Notes: a model not told the origin generated them from the sequence alone. Shown: positions 42,814 through 52,223, counted from the first letter of the stretch. The stretch is DNA of 64,000 bases from Flavobacterium croceum DSM 17960 (GCF_002917885.1 NZ_PQNY01000006.1:107078-171077); one strand, 5' to 3'. Program-made: numbers and translations.

Positions 42814-45180
42814 ATGAAGCACATCAAATTATTAGTCTTTATTTTGCTCGTAAACTTTTTTGCCAATGCACAAGAAAAGTTCACATTAAGCGGTACTATT
42901 TTAGATAAAAAAAGTAATGAAACACTCATTGGTGTAAATATTAGAATTGAAAATAAAAACAGTAATACAAACACCAATGAATACGGGTTTTATTCTATTA
43001 CTTTACCAAAAGGAGAATACACTGTAAAATATTCTTATTTGGGTTACGAAACATTAACCGAAAAAATAGTTTTGGATAAAAATATAACAAATAATGTTTC
43101 ATTAAAAGAAAACACACAAACATTACAAGAGGTAGTTATTACTGAAAAAAGTAAGGCTAACATTCGTAAACCCGAGATGAGTTTAAACAAACTCTCTATC
43201 GGTACTATTAAACAAATGCCTGTGGTATTGGGTGAGGTTGATATTATAAAATCGATATTAATGCTACCTGGTGTAACCAACGCTGGCGAAGGACAATCGG
43301 GATTTAATGTACGTGGTGGTGGTGCCGACCAAAATTTAATACAACTCGATGAAGCTACTATTTACAACTCATCGCATTTATTTGGGTTTTTCTCGGTTTT
43401 TAACCCCGATGCTATAAAAGATTTAAAATTATACAAAGGCGGTATTCCTGCACGTTTTGGTGGTAGAGCTTCGTCTGTGTTAGACATCTATCAAAAAGAT
43501 GGTAATAGTAAAGACTTTCACATGAATGGAGGTATCGGACTAATTTCTAGTCGATTACTAGCCGAAGGGCCCGTTGTAAAAAATAAAAGTTCTTTTCTTA
43601 TTGGTGGTAGAGCTTCTTATGCTCATTTATTTTTGAAATTATCTGATAATAAAAATTCAGCTTATTTTTATGATTTGAATACAAAATGGAATTATAAATT
43701 CAACAAAAACAATAGTTTATATCTTTCTGGATATTTTGGTAGAGATGTATTTGATATTGCACAAAGTTTTAGAAATACCTACGGAAATGCTACATTAAAT
43801 TTACGATGGAATCATTTATTTTCAGATAAATTATTTTCAAATTTATCTGCTATTTATAGTGATTATTACTATGGCTTACAACTTGATTTTGTTGGGTTTA
43901 AGTGGGATTCGGGTATAAAAAACTATAACCTAAAATACGATTTTAAATATTATGTAAATGATAATATAAAAATGAATTTTGGTGCCAATGCTATTTACTA
44001 CGATTTTAACCCTGGTGAAATAAAACCTTCATCTGAAAATTCATCGATAAATTACCGCCAACTAGATAAAAAATACGCCTTTGAACCTTCAGTATACGTT
44101 GGTGCAGAACAAAAAATATCTTCAAAATTTTCTACCGAATATGGCGTTAGATATTGTTCTTTTACTCGATTAGGTTCTTCAACTATCAATAATTATTTGA
44201 ATGACAATCCCGTTGCATACGATGAAGATTTAAAAATTTATGAAAAAGCAACCCCTATTAGCACTACTTTTTATGGTAAAAATAAAAAAATAGCAAGCTA
44301 TAATAATTTTGAACCTCGTTTTGCTATTGCTTACGAAATTAATGAAGATAATTCTATAAAAGCAAGCTACAACCGTATGGCACAATACCTTCAATTGGTT
44401 TCCAATACGGCTTCTCCTACTCCACTCGATGTTTGGACACCAAGTGATAAATACATTAAACCACAACTCGCAGACCAATATGCTTTGGGTTATTTTAAAA
44501 ACTTTAAAGACGATAATTATTCTTTAGAATTAGAAACATTTTACAAGAAAATTAAAAACCGTATGGACTATATAGATGGTGCAGATTTAATTGCTAACGA
44601 AGCTATAGAACAAGTTATTTTAAACGGCGAAATGAGAGCTTATGGACTCGAAATATTACTGAAAAAAAACAACGGAAAATTAAACGGTTGGGTGGCTTAT
44701 ACATTATCTAAATCTGAACAAAGAACGCCTGGTAGAACAGCTTCTGAAGTTGGTATTAATAATTCTCAATGGTATCGTTCGGCATACGATAAACTTCACA
44801 ACCTAGCCGTTACAGCATCTTATAAACTTAATACAAAATGGAATTTTGGTGCTAATTTTATTTTACAATCTGGGCAACCCGTTACCTATCCAAACGGGCA
44901 ATACACTTATCAAGGTATAACGGTTCCTAGCTATGGTACTAGAAACGAAAATAGGCTTCCATTGTACCACCATTTGGATATTGCGGCAACTTTAACACCA
45001 AAACAAGACGCTTCAAAAAAATGGAAAGGCGAATGGGTATTTAGTATTTACAATCTATATGGCAGAAAAAATGCAGCAAGTATAAGTTTTAGACAAAACC
45101 AAGAAACAGCACAAAATGAAGCTTATAGACTCTCAATTTTTGGGTTGGTTCCTTCTGTAACATATAATTTTAAATTTTAA
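42814..45180 (+). CDS. TonB-dependent receptor with carboxypeptidase-like regulatory domain
   Basis: The start is taken at MKHIKLLVFILLVNFFANAQ, a clear signal peptide; an upstream in-frame ATG would hide it. In the 788-residue protein, residues about 22-105 are a CarboxypepD_reg beta domain (FTLSGTILDKKSNETLIGVNI). Residues 120-230 are the plug (GEVDIIKSILMLPGVTNAGEGQSGFNVRGGGADQNLI), and the rest is a 22-strand barrel ending in Phe (YNFKF). It imports a large nutrient through the outer membrane powered by TonB. The substrate is not shown. A DUF4249 lipoprotein follows after 23 bases, its usual partner. Confidence 0.92.
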   Translation: MKHIKLLVFILLVNFFANAQEKFTLSGTILDKKSNETLIGVNIRIENKNSNTNTNEYGFYSITLPKGEYTVKYSYLGYETLTEKIVLDKNITNNVSLKENTQTLQEVVITEKSKANIRKPEMSLNKLSIGTIKQMPVVLGEVDIIKSILMLPGVTNAGEGQSGFNVRGGGADQNLIQLDEATIYNSSHLFGFFSVFNPDAIKDLKLYKGGIPARFGGRASSVLDIYQKDGNSKDFHMNGGIGLISSRLLAEGPVVKNKSSFLIGGRASYAHLFLKLSDNKNSAYFYDLNTKWNYKFNKNNSLYLSGYFGRDVFDIAQSFRNTYGNATLNLRWNHLFSDKLFSNLSAIYSDYYYGLQLDFVGFKWDSGIKNYNLKYDFKYYVNDNIKMNFGANAIYYDFNPGEIKPSSENSSINYRQLDKKYAFEPSVYVGAEQKISSKFSTEYGVRYCSFTRLGSSTINNYLNDNPVAYDEDLKIYEKATPISTTFYGKNKKIASYNNFEPRFAIAYEINEDNSIKASYNRMAQYLQLVSNTASPTPLDVWTPSDKYIKPQLADQYALGYFKNFKDDNYSLELETFYKKIKNRMDYIDGADLIANEAIEQVILNGEMRAYGLEILLKKNNGKLNGWVAYTLSKSEQRTPGRTASEVGINNSQWYRSAYDKLHNLAVTASYKLNTKWNFGANFILQSGQPVTYPNGQYTYQGITVPSYGTRNENRLPLYHHLDIAATLTPKQDASKKWKGEWVFSIYNLYGRKNAASISFRQNQETAQNEAYRLSIFGLVPSVTYNFKF

Positions 45181-45203
45181 CCTCAACAAATAAATATCTA
45201 TAT

Positions 45204-46019
45204 ATGAAAAATATACTTTCCCTATTTTTGCTCTCAATATTATTGTGGAGTTGTGAAGATAAAGTAAATATCGATTTAGAAAATGCTTCTCCAAAGCTCG
45301 TTATAGATGCAAATATCCTTTGGAATAAAGGCACATCTGGCGCAACGCAATCTATAAAATTAAGTACTACAGGTAATTATTATAGTAATACAACTCCAAA
45401 AGTATCTGGCGCAATAGTAACTGTTACATCTGGTGCCAATGTATTTAATTTTTTGGAAGTAACCCCCAATTCTGGCGAATATGTTTGTACAAACTTTGTA
45501 CCTGTTATAAATCAAAATTACACGCTTAATGTAAACTACCAAGGACAAAACTATACGGCTACCGAAAAACTTTTGGCTACGCCTACAATAACTCATGTAG
45601 AAAAAACAGTAGTTTCGGTTTTTGGTAAAGATGTCATACAACTCAAAGCCTTTTTTAATGATAATGGAAACGAAAATAATTTTTATTTAGTTGGCGTAAA
45701 AAATCCGCTATACCAAATTCCAGAATACGGAGTTCTTAAAGACGAATTTTTTCAAGGAAACGAAATGTTTGGTTTTTATGCCGATGAAAATTTAGTTACT
45801 GGGCTAGATATGAAATTTACAATACAAGGAATCTCAGAACGTTATTATAATTATATGAATAAATTGCTCAGTGTATCTGGAAATTCTGGAGGCAGTCCTT
45901 TTGCAACGCCACCAGCTTCAGTACGCGGTAATATTGTCAATCAAAACGATACCAATAACTATCCTTTAGGTTATTTCCATATATCAGAACAAGACACTAA
46001 AAACTATATTATTCCGTAA
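45204..46019 (+). CDS. DUF4249 outer-membrane lipoprotein
   Basis: The 271-residue lipoprotein (signal FLLSILLWSC, Cys about 17) has the DUF4249 layout. An N-terminal Ig-like domain (KLVIDANILWNKGTSGATQSIKLSTTGNY) is followed by a second beta domain (GQNYTATEKLLATPTITHVE) and the C-terminal RGNIVNQNDTNNYPLGYFHISEQ. The acidic residues right after the lipid cysteine (CEDKVN) resemble the surface-export signal of Bacteroidota lipoproteins. It normally sits as a lid or substrate-capture partner on the TonB receptor encoded just upstream. Confidence 0.9.
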   Translation: MKNILSLFLLSILLWSCEDKVNIDLENASPKLVIDANILWNKGTSGATQSIKLSTTGNYYSNTTPKVSGAIVTVTSGANVFNFLEVTPNSGEYVCTNFVPVINQNYTLNVNYQGQNYTATEKLLATPTITHVEKTVVSVFGKDVIQLKAFFNDNGNENNFYLVGVKNPLYQIPEYGVLKDEFFQGNEMFGFYADENLVTGLDMKFTIQGISERYYNYMNKLLSVSGNSGGSPFATPPASVRGNIVNQNDTNNYPLGYFHISEQDTKNYIIP

Positions 46020-46034
46020 AACAAATCAAAATTT

Positions 46035-46709
46035 ATGTCATCACACCACATCGTTAAAGACGACCAAGAGCCTGCATTAATAATTGCCAATGGTGATGCT
46101 TGTTCTTTACAATTAACGCACCAATTACTCGAATGGTCTCCGTATGTGGTTGTATTGGATGCTGCTGTAGAAAGAGTCTTGGAACTAGATATAAAAATTG
46201 ATGTACTTTTAGGTGATTTTGATAAAAATTTCGACGCAAACTCGTATCGAGAAAAGCAATATCCTTTGGAAATTGTGTATACTCCAAACCAAGATAAAAC
46301 AGATTTAGAAAAAGCTTTCGATTTTTTAATCGAAAAAGGACATAAAGCTGTTAATGTAATTTGGGCAACAGGCAAGCGTGCAGACCACACTATATCTAAT
46401 CTTACCAATATTATTCGGTACAAAAATCAACTAAAAATAGTGATTCTAGACGACTATTCTAAAGTTTTTGTATTGCCCAAAAAATTTGAAAAATGGTATC
46501 CAAAAAACAGTATCATTTCGCTTATTCCTATTGGTGTTGTAAAAGGTATTGTTACAAAAAACTTAGCCTATCCACTAAAAAATGATGAGCTAATATTGGG
46601 CTACAAATCGGGCAACAGCAACCACGTTCTTGAAGAAGGTATAGTGAGTATAACACACCAAGAAGGCGATTTGATATTGATGGAATGTTGGGATGTAGCA
46701 ACCAACTAA
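46035..46709 (+). CDS. thiN: Thiamine diphosphokinase
   Basis: The enzyme makes thiamine diphosphate from thiamine using ATP. The 224-residue protein carries the metal and nucleotide loops of the family: ALIIANGDAC, VVLDAAVERVLEL, VLLGDFDKNFD, TDLEKAFDFLIEKGHKAVNVIWATGKRADHTISNL. The C-terminal beta domain (ISLIPIGVVKGIVTKNLAYPL) binds thiamine. It starts 15 bases after the DUF4249 stop, so it shares that message, which raises the question of a thiamine-related receptor. No TPP riboswitch is visible upstream of the operon. Confidence 0.92.
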   Translation: MSSHHIVKDDQEPALIIANGDACSLQLTHQLLEWSPYVVVLDAAVERVLELDIKIDVLLGDFDKNFDANSYREKQYPLEIVYTPNQDKTDLEKAFDFLIEKGHKAVNVIWATGKRADHTISNLTNIIRYKNQLKIVILDDYSKVFVLPKKFEKWYPKNSIISLIPIGVVKGIVTKNLAYPLKNDELILGYKSGNSNHVLEEGIVSITHQEGDLILMECWDVATN

Positions 46710-46738
46710 ATACACAATCATGTTTGGAAATTTATAAA

Positions 46739-46746
46739 TACATTTG
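46739..46746 (+). promoter_or_regulatory. -7 element of uvrB
   Basis: TACATTTG fits TAnnTTTG, 48 bases before the uvrB ATG. No SOS-type operator is evident to me in the leader. Confidence 0.5.
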
Positions 46747-46794
46747 TACTTATATACTTTCTAATTTTCTATTACTAAAACTATTTTCATTACC

Positions 46795-48783
46795 ATGAAA
46801 TTTCAAGTTGTATCTCAATTTAAACCTACTGGCGATCAGCCTCATGCTATAGAAAAATTAGCACAAGGAATACGCCAAGGAGAAAAATTTCAAACTTTAC
46901 TTGGAGTTACAGGTTCTGGAAAAACATTTACAATTGCCAATGTTATTGAAAAAATTGAAAAACCAACGTTAATATTAGCTCATAATAAAACATTGGCTGC
47001 TCAATTGTATTCAGAATTTAAACAATTTTTTCCGAATAATTCTGTACAATATTTTGTTTCTTATTACGATTATTACCAACCCGAAGCTTTTATTCCCGTT
47101 ACAGGAACTTATATAGAAAAAGACTTGTCTATAAACGACGAACTCGAAAAACTTAGACTTAGTACAACCTCTGCATTACTTTCTGGCAGAAGAGACATTG
47201 TAGTTATCTCATCTGTATCATGCTTATACGGTATAGGAAACCCTGTTGAGTTTCAAAAAAATGTAATTAGCATACAAAAAGATCAAATTATTTCGAGAAC
47301 AAAACTTTTGCATCGTTTAGTGCAAAGTTTGTATGCACGTACCGAGGCCGAATTTACACCAGGAACCTTTAGAATAAAAGGAGATACTGTAGAAATATTT
47401 CCATCTTATGCCGATGATCCTTTTAGAGTACATTTTTTTGGAGATGAGATAGAAGATATCGAAGCATTTGAAGCAAGTAGTTCAAAAGTTATAGAAAAAT
47501 ACAATCAATTAAACATATACCCTGCCAATATGTTTGTAACATCTCCAGATATTTTACAATCTGCTATTTGGGAAATACAACAAGATTTGGTAAAACAAGT
47601 TGATTATTTTAAGGAAATAGGAAAACATTTGGAAGCAAAAAGATTGGAAGAGCGTACCAATTTTGATTTAGAAATGATACGAGAACTAGGCTATTGCTCA
47701 GGTATAGAAAACTACTCTCGCTATTTGGATAGACGCTTACCTGGTACACGACCATTTTGTCTTTTAGATTATTTTCCAAAAGATTATTTAATGGTAGTTG
47801 ATGAAAGCCATGTAACACTCTCTCAAGTTCATGCTATGTATGGTGGTGATAGAAGTAGAAAGGAAAACTTGGTAGAATATGGATTTCGATTGCCTGCTGC
47901 TATGGATAATCGTCCGTTAAAATTTGAAGAATTTGAAGCCTTGCAAAATCAAGTCATATACGTTTCTGCAACGCCAGCCGATTATGAATTACAAAAAACA
48001 GAAGGTGTTTATATTGAACAAATTATACGACCAACGGGTTTATTAGACCCTATAATTGAAGTACGCCCAAGCCAAAATCAAATAGACGATTTAATAGAAG
48101 AAATTCAGCAACGTTGCGAACTCGACGAAAGGGTTTTGGTAACGACTCTTACCAAGCGAATGGCAGAAGAACTCACAAAGTATCTTACCAAAGTATCTAT
48201 TCGATGTAGATACATACATTCTGATGTAGATACACTAGAACGTGTAGAAATTATGCAAGATTTGCGCAAAGGTTTGTTTGATGTGTTAATTGGTGTAAAC
48301 TTGCTTAGAGAAGGTTTAGATTTACCCGAAGTTTCGCTTGTAGCTATACTCGATGCCGATAAAGAAGGTTTTTTGCGTAGCCACCGTTCTTTAACCCAAA
48401 CAGTAGGTAGAGCCGCAAGAAATGTAAACGGAAAAGCTATTATGTATGCCGATAAAATTACAGCATCTATGCAAAAAACCATAGATGAAACCAATTACCG
48501 TAGAGAAAAACAAACGGCTTACAATACGGCAAACCATTTACAACCACAAGCTTTAAACAAATCGATAGAAAATCATTTAAGCAAAAGTCCAATTACTTCA
48601 TACCATTATGACATTGACAAAAAAATAGCTGCAGAACCTACCGAAAATTATTTATCAAAACCTGAAATAGAGAAAAGAATAAAAGAAAAAAGAAAAGAAA
48701 TGGAAAAAGCTGCCAAAGATTTAGACTTTATGCAAGCAGCAAAATTACGAGATGAAATTAAAGCGTTACAAGATAAAATATAG
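46795..48783 (+). CDS. uvrB: Excinuclease ABC subunit B
   Basis: UvrB verifies DNA damage after UvrA and holds the strand for UvrC incision. The 662-residue helicase-like protein has Walker A LGVTGSGKTF (36-45), the damage-probing beta-hairpin YYDYYQPEAFIP, motif II VVDESHVTL, motif V/VI GVNLLREGLDLPEV and QTVGRAARN, and the UVR domain at the C-terminus (MEKAAKDLDFMQAAKLRDEIKAL) that contacts UvrC. It is monocistronic with a terminator overlapping its stop. Confidence 0.98.
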   Translation: MKFQVVSQFKPTGDQPHAIEKLAQGIRQGEKFQTLLGVTGSGKTFTIANVIEKIEKPTLILAHNKTLAAQLYSEFKQFFPNNSVQYFVSYYDYYQPEAFIPVTGTYIEKDLSINDELEKLRLSTTSALLSGRRDIVVISSVSCLYGIGNPVEFQKNVISIQKDQIISRTKLLHRLVQSLYARTEAEFTPGTFRIKGDTVEIFPSYADDPFRVHFFGDEIEDIEAFEASSSKVIEKYNQLNIYPANMFVTSPDILQSAIWEIQQDLVKQVDYFKEIGKHLEAKRLEERTNFDLEMIRELGYCSGIENYSRYLDRRLPGTRPFCLLDYFPKDYLMVVDESHVTLSQVHAMYGGDRSRKENLVEYGFRLPAAMDNRPLKFEEFEALQNQVIYVSATPADYELQKTEGVYIEQIIRPTGLLDPIIEVRPSQNQIDDLIEEIQQRCELDERVLVTTLTKRMAEELTKYLTKVSIRCRYIHSDVDTLERVEIMQDLRKGLFDVLIGVNLLREGLDLPEVSLVAILDADKEGFLRSHRSLTQTVGRAARNVNGKAIMYADKITASMQKTIDETNYRREKQTAYNTANHLQPQALNKSIENHLSKSPITSYHYDIDKKIAAEPTENYLSKPEIEKRIKEKRKEMEKAAKDLDFMQAAKLRDEIKALQDKI

Positions 48784-48807
48784 GCAGTCAATAGACTGCC
48801 TTTTTTT
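48782..48807. terminator. Terminator between uvrB and the ferredoxin gene
   Basis: A perfect 8-bp stem (48782-48789 with 48794-48801), AATA loop and seven T; the stem begins inside the uvrB stop codon. Confidence 0.85.
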
Positions 48808-49156
48808 ATTCATTATGCAAAAACGCTTGTCTGTTCAATAAAGTTTCTTCGGTCTCTACATGATTTTCATCGGGTACACAACAATCTACTGGGCAAACAG
48901 CAGCACATTGTGGTTCTTCATGAAAACCTTTACATTCGGTACATTTGCCTGGAACAATATAATAAATATCATCCGAAATTGGTTTTTGAGGCGCATTAGC
49001 ATCTATTTCTGTCCCATCGGGTAGTATTACTTTTCCGCTTAACTTGGTTCCATCTTTATAGCGCCAATCGTCTGCCCCTTCATATATTGCAGTATTTGGA
49101 CATTCTGGCTCGCACGCACCACAGTTTATACACTCATCAGTTATTACAATTGCCAT
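48806..49156 (-). CDS. Ferredoxin with two iron-sulphur motifs and a long insert
   Basis: The 116-residue protein has the first motif [12 protein letters not shown] (Cys9, 12, 15, 19) and a second motif [18 protein letters not shown] (Cys72, 75, 84, 88, with Cys92/93). It therefore probably holds two [4Fe-4S] clusters. The approximately 50-residue insert between the motifs ([19 protein letters not shown]) and the eight-residue gap in the second motif follow the YfhL/Alvin-type pattern. Its partner enzyme is not known. It is divergent from a LuxC-type reductase across a palindromic promoter region. Confidence 0.9.
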   Translation of the reverse strand: MAIVITDECINCGACEPECPNTAIYEGADDWRYKDGTKLSGKVILPDGTEIDANAPQKPISDDIYYIVPGKCTECKGFHEEPQCAAVCPVDCCVPDENHVETEETLLNRQAFLHNE

Positions 49157-49230
49157 TTTCTTTAATTTAAGAGTTTAAAAGATTATGAATTAAAATCATT
49201 TTCTTTGGCGTATGCCTAATTACTTTTACT

Positions 49231-49248
49231 TAATTTTGTGCAAAATTA
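49231..49248. promoter_or_regulatory. Back-to-back promoter palindrome for ferredoxin and acyl-CoA reductase
   Basis: TAATTTTGTGCAAAATTA is an inverted repeat with 8-bp arms, each arm being a TAnnTTTG element, one per strand. On the minus strand TTG lies 20 bases upstream, a good -33 box. On the + strand a TTTG at 49204-49207 is a little too far (23 bases). Confidence 0.55.
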
Positions 49249-49278
49249 CAACCATTAGATTGGATAAACAAGATACAA

Positions 49279-50337
49279 ATGTTACAAAACGACAAAAAAA
49301 ATGCTTTTGTAGAACTAGGTAAATTTTTAAGCCTCTTTTCACACACCACACAAACCGATAAATCGAGCGTTTTATATAGCGATTTATTTTTTGATCGAAT
49401 GCAATTTTTAATTGAAAATGCTGTATCATACAACGGTTGGTTTACCCAAGAACAAGTAATTTATGCGCTTTCATCTTGGGCTGAAAGTCTTACTGAAAAC
49501 AATTTAAACAAATGGCTAGCAGAGTATCAATTTTCTACAAAAGAGCCAAAAAATGTAGGACTTGTGCTCGCTGGAAATATTCCTATGGTTGGGTTTCATG
49601 ACTTTTTATGTGTTTTGATTTCTGGAAATACCGCTTTGGTAAAAACATCTTCAAACGATCAACATCTTATTAAACTTTGTGCAGACTATTTAATTACCGT
49701 TTTTCCTCCATTTGCACATAATATTGTATTTATTGAAAATAAATTGGAAAATTTTGATGCCGTAATTGCTACAGGAAGTAATAATACTGCCCGATATTTT
49801 GAGTATTATTTTCAGAATAAACCAAATATTATAAGAAAAAACAGAAATTCGGTAGCTGTATTAAACGGAAAAGAAACCCAAGAAGACTTAGAAAATTTAG
49901 GCGAAGATATTTTTAGATATTTTGGTTTAGGATGTAGAAATGTTTCAAAATTATTTGTGCCAAAAAACTACAATTTTGATGCTTTTTTTAATGCCATATA
50001 CAAGTACAAAGATTGTATTGAATATCAAAAATATGCCAACAATTACGATTATAACAAAGCTGTTTTTTTAATGAGTTTGTACAAATTACTCGATAATGGA
50101 TTTTTAACACTCAAAGAAGATAGTAGTTATTCGTCACCAATTTCTTCTGTTTTTTACGAATATTACGAAGATATTTCTGAAGTAGAAACCAAACTAGAAC
50201 AAGAAAAAGAACAAATACAATGTATTGTTTCTAATAATCTTGTAAAAAATTCTATTACTTTTGGAACAACTCAAAAACCCAACCTGTGGGACTATGCAGA
50301 CAATATAGATACTTTACATTTTTTACTGAAATTGTAA
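49279..50337 (+). CDS. LuxC-family acyl-CoA reductase
   Basis: The 352-residue aldehyde dehydrogenase-fold protein matches LuxC-type fatty acyl-CoA/acyl reductases: LVLAGNIPMVGFHDFLCVLISGN, ALVKTSSNDQHL, AVIATGSNNTARYFEYYF and the catalytic Cys219 in FRYFGLGCRNVSKLFVP. It would reduce an activated acyl group with NADPH to the aldehyde. There are no luxA/B genes, so bioluminescence is not implied. In other flavobacteria the gene sits between a ferredoxin and serC; here the ferredoxin is kept, but serC is not adjacent. Confidence 0.88.
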   Translation: MLQNDKKNAFVELGKFLSLFSHTTQTDKSSVLYSDLFFDRMQFLIENAVSYNGWFTQEQVIYALSSWAESLTENNLNKWLAEYQFSTKEPKNVGLVLAGNIPMVGFHDFLCVLISGNTALVKTSSNDQHLIKLCADYLITVFPPFAHNIVFIENKLENFDAVIATGSNNTARYFEYYFQNKPNIIRKNRNSVAVLNGKETQEDLENLGEDIFRYFGLGCRNVSKLFVPKNYNFDAFFNAIYKYKDCIEYQKYANNYDYNKAVFLMSLYKLLDNGFLTLKEDSSYSSPISSVFYEYYEDISEVETKLEQEKEQIQCIVSNNLVKNSITFGTTQKPNLWDYADNIDTLHFLLKL

Positions 50338-50399
50338 TATACAAAAAAAATATTTAGTTCTACATAACAAGCATCATTTTTCGTTCATTTCTAGTGGTT

Positions 50400-50407
50400 T
50401 ATCTTTG
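50400..50407 (+). promoter_or_regulatory. -7 element of the tandem ppk2 genes
   Basis: TATCTTTG fits TAnnTTTG, 23 bases before the first ppk2 ATG. It would serve both genes, which are 12 bases apart. Confidence 0.55.
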
Positions 50408-50430
50408 TTAAATAATTCAAAAAAACCGCT

Positions 50431-51285
50431 ATGATAACAGCCGAAATACTTAAAGATTTTAAATCGGGCACTGATCTATTGCACTATTTAGAACAGCATA
50501 AAGCTGAAAACCCCTTGTTTGAAAAAGTATATGAAAATTATATTTACGAAAATGAGTTAAAAAAACTACAAGCTGAACTTGTAAACCTTCAAAAATGGGT
50601 TATCGAAAACAAGAAAAAAGTTGCCATAATATTTGAAGGTAGAGACGCATCGGGCAAAGGAGGAACAGTAAGACGCTTTGCCGAGCACTTAAACCCAAGA
50701 GCCATGCGCATTGTAGCGCTTAATAAACCTACCGAAATAGAAAAACATCAATGGTATTTTAATAGATATATTAAAGAATTACCCAACGCTGGCGAAATTG
50801 TATTTTTTGATCGCAGTTGGTACAATCGTGCTGTAGTAGAACCCGTTATGGGGTTTTGTACTCCAGATCAATATGATAGATTTATGGTTCAAGTACCAGA
50901 ATTTGAACACATGCTTTACGAAAGTGGAACTATTATTATTAAATTTTGGTTTTCGGTATCCAAAGACGAACAGTTAAAACGCTTTGGAGGCCGATTGAAA
51001 AGTGAACTCAAAAAATGGAAATACTCTCCAGTAGATGAAAAAGGACAAGAACTTTGGGATACTTTTACATACTACAAAGACCAAATGTTTACAAGAACCC
51101 ACCACTCTTTTAGTCCTTGGATTATTGTAAAATCTGACAATAAAAAACTAGCAAGATTAGAAAGTATAAAATATGTACTTTCTTTATTTGACTACGAAGG
51201 CAAAAACGAAGCAAAAACAAGTTTACTAGTAGATCCAAACGTAGTACATCGTTATTTTAGACTCATTAACCAAATTGACCAATAA
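50431..51285 (+). CDS. ppk2: Polyphosphate kinase 2 (first tandem copy)
   Basis: PPK2 transfers phosphate from polyphosphate to nucleoside mono- or diphosphates. The 284-residue P-loop kinase has Walker A EGRDASGKGG (69-78), the lid-proximal HLNPRAMRIVALNKP, Walker B FFDRSWYNRAVVEPV (Asp127), and the substrate-gating KKWKYSPVD. It has a single PPK2 domain, so it belongs to the one-domain groups. A second copy follows after 12 bases. Nucleotide preference (ADP, GDP or AMP) cannot be read reliably from sequence. Confidence 0.94.
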   Translation: MITAEILKDFKSGTDLLHYLEQHKAENPLFEKVYENYIYENELKKLQAELVNLQKWVIENKKKVAIIFEGRDASGKGGTVRRFAEHLNPRAMRIVALNKPTEIEKHQWYFNRYIKELPNAGEIVFFDRSWYNRAVVEPVMGFCTPDQYDRFMVQVPEFEHMLYESGTIIIKFWFSVSKDEQLKRFGGRLKSELKKWKYSPVDEKGQELWDTFTYYKDQMFTRTHHSFSPWIIVKSDNKKLARLESIKYVLSLFDYEGKNEAKTSLLVDPNVVHRYFRLINQIDQ

Positions 51286-51297
51286 ACCACAAGTAGT

Positions 51298-52113
51298 ATG
51301 ACACTTACAGATAAAGAATTAAAATTAATAAATAGCAAAGATGGTTTAATGGCGCTATTAAATCAAGAAGAATTAGATGTAGAAAAAGCTACACGCTTGG
51401 TAAAATATGAAAATCGTTTGGCAAAACTACACGAAGAACTTATAAAACTTCAGAGTTGGGTTGTTAATAATAAGAAAAAAGTAGTTATTCTATTTGAAGG
51501 ACGTGATGCTGCGGGAAAAGGCGGTGCAATTCGTAGAATTGTAGAACACTTAAATCCTCGCGAACACAGAGTAGTAGCCTTACCCAAACCAAACGAAATT
51601 GAAGCTGGTCAATGGTATTTTCAACGATATATAAATCATTTACCCAAAGAAGGCGAATTGGTTTTTTTTGACCGTAGTTGGTATAATCGAGCCGTAGTAG
51701 AACCCGTAAATGGTTTTTGTACGCAAGATGAGTACGAAATGTTTATGAATCAGGTAAACGAAGTAGAAAAAATGATTATTCAATCGGGAGTTATTTTACT
51801 AAAACTCTATTTTTCTATTAGTAAAGAAGAACAAGCTTATCGATTTAAAGACATACAAGAAAGTCCATTAAAAAAATGGAAATATTCTCCAGTAGATCAA
51901 AAAGCACTCGAATTGTGGGACGAGTATACCGCATACAAAGAAAAAATGTTCGAAAAAACAAGTACCGACTATGCGCCTTGGCAAATTATAAAAGCAAATA
52001 GAAAAACAAAGGCGAGAATTGAAGCGCTAGAATACATCTTACAAAATATTCCGTATACGGTAAAAAACGACGAAATTATTGTCCATCAAGAAATTGTTGA
52101 AGATGAAAATTAA
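51298..52113 (+). CDS. ppk2: Polyphosphate kinase 2 (second tandem copy)
   Basis: This 271-residue paralogue keeps Walker A EGRDAAGKGG (67-76), HLNPREHRVVALPKP, Walker B FFDRSWYNRAVVEPV (Asp125) and KKWKYSPVD. It differs from its upstream twin in the N-terminal helices, in the region 150-200 and in its C-terminal tail (EIIVHQEIVEDEN). The difference is too large for a recent duplication. Two copies side by side suggest complementary substrates, for example one for ADP/GDP and one for AMP. Both lie in the same transcript, ended by a strong hairpin. Confidence 0.94.
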   Translation: MTLTDKELKLINSKDGLMALLNQEELDVEKATRLVKYENRLAKLHEELIKLQSWVVNNKKKVVILFEGRDAAGKGGAIRRIVEHLNPREHRVVALPKPNEIEAGQWYFQRYINHLPKEGELVFFDRSWYNRAVVEPVNGFCTQDEYEMFMNQVNEVEKMIIQSGVILLKLYFSISKEEQAYRFKDIQESPLKKWKYSPVDQKALELWDEYTAYKEKMFEKTSTDYAPWQIIKANRKTKARIEALEYILQNIPYTVKNDEIIVHQEIVEDEN

Positions 52114-52132
52114 TTCATATTCAAACGAATAA

Positions 52133-52163
52133 AAAAACCGCCTTCATACAAAAGGCGGTTTTT
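52133..52163. terminator. Terminator of the tandem ppk2 operon
   Basis: A 9-bp stem (52136-52144 with 52152-52160) with flanking A and T tracts can work in both directions and lies between converging genes. Confidence 0.85.
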
Positions 52164-52223
52164 GTTTAGTATTGCAATGTATCTCAAATGAAATACATAT
52201 ACTAAGCCAAAGCTTTGGCAAAA

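Noticed and set aside
49279..50337. Bioluminescence gene luxC
   Set aside because: No luxA, luxB, luxD or luxE is present; LuxC-type reductases are common in non-luminous flavobacteria.
50431..52113. Recent duplication or assembly error of ppk2
   Set aside because: The copies differ throughout outside the catalytic motifs.
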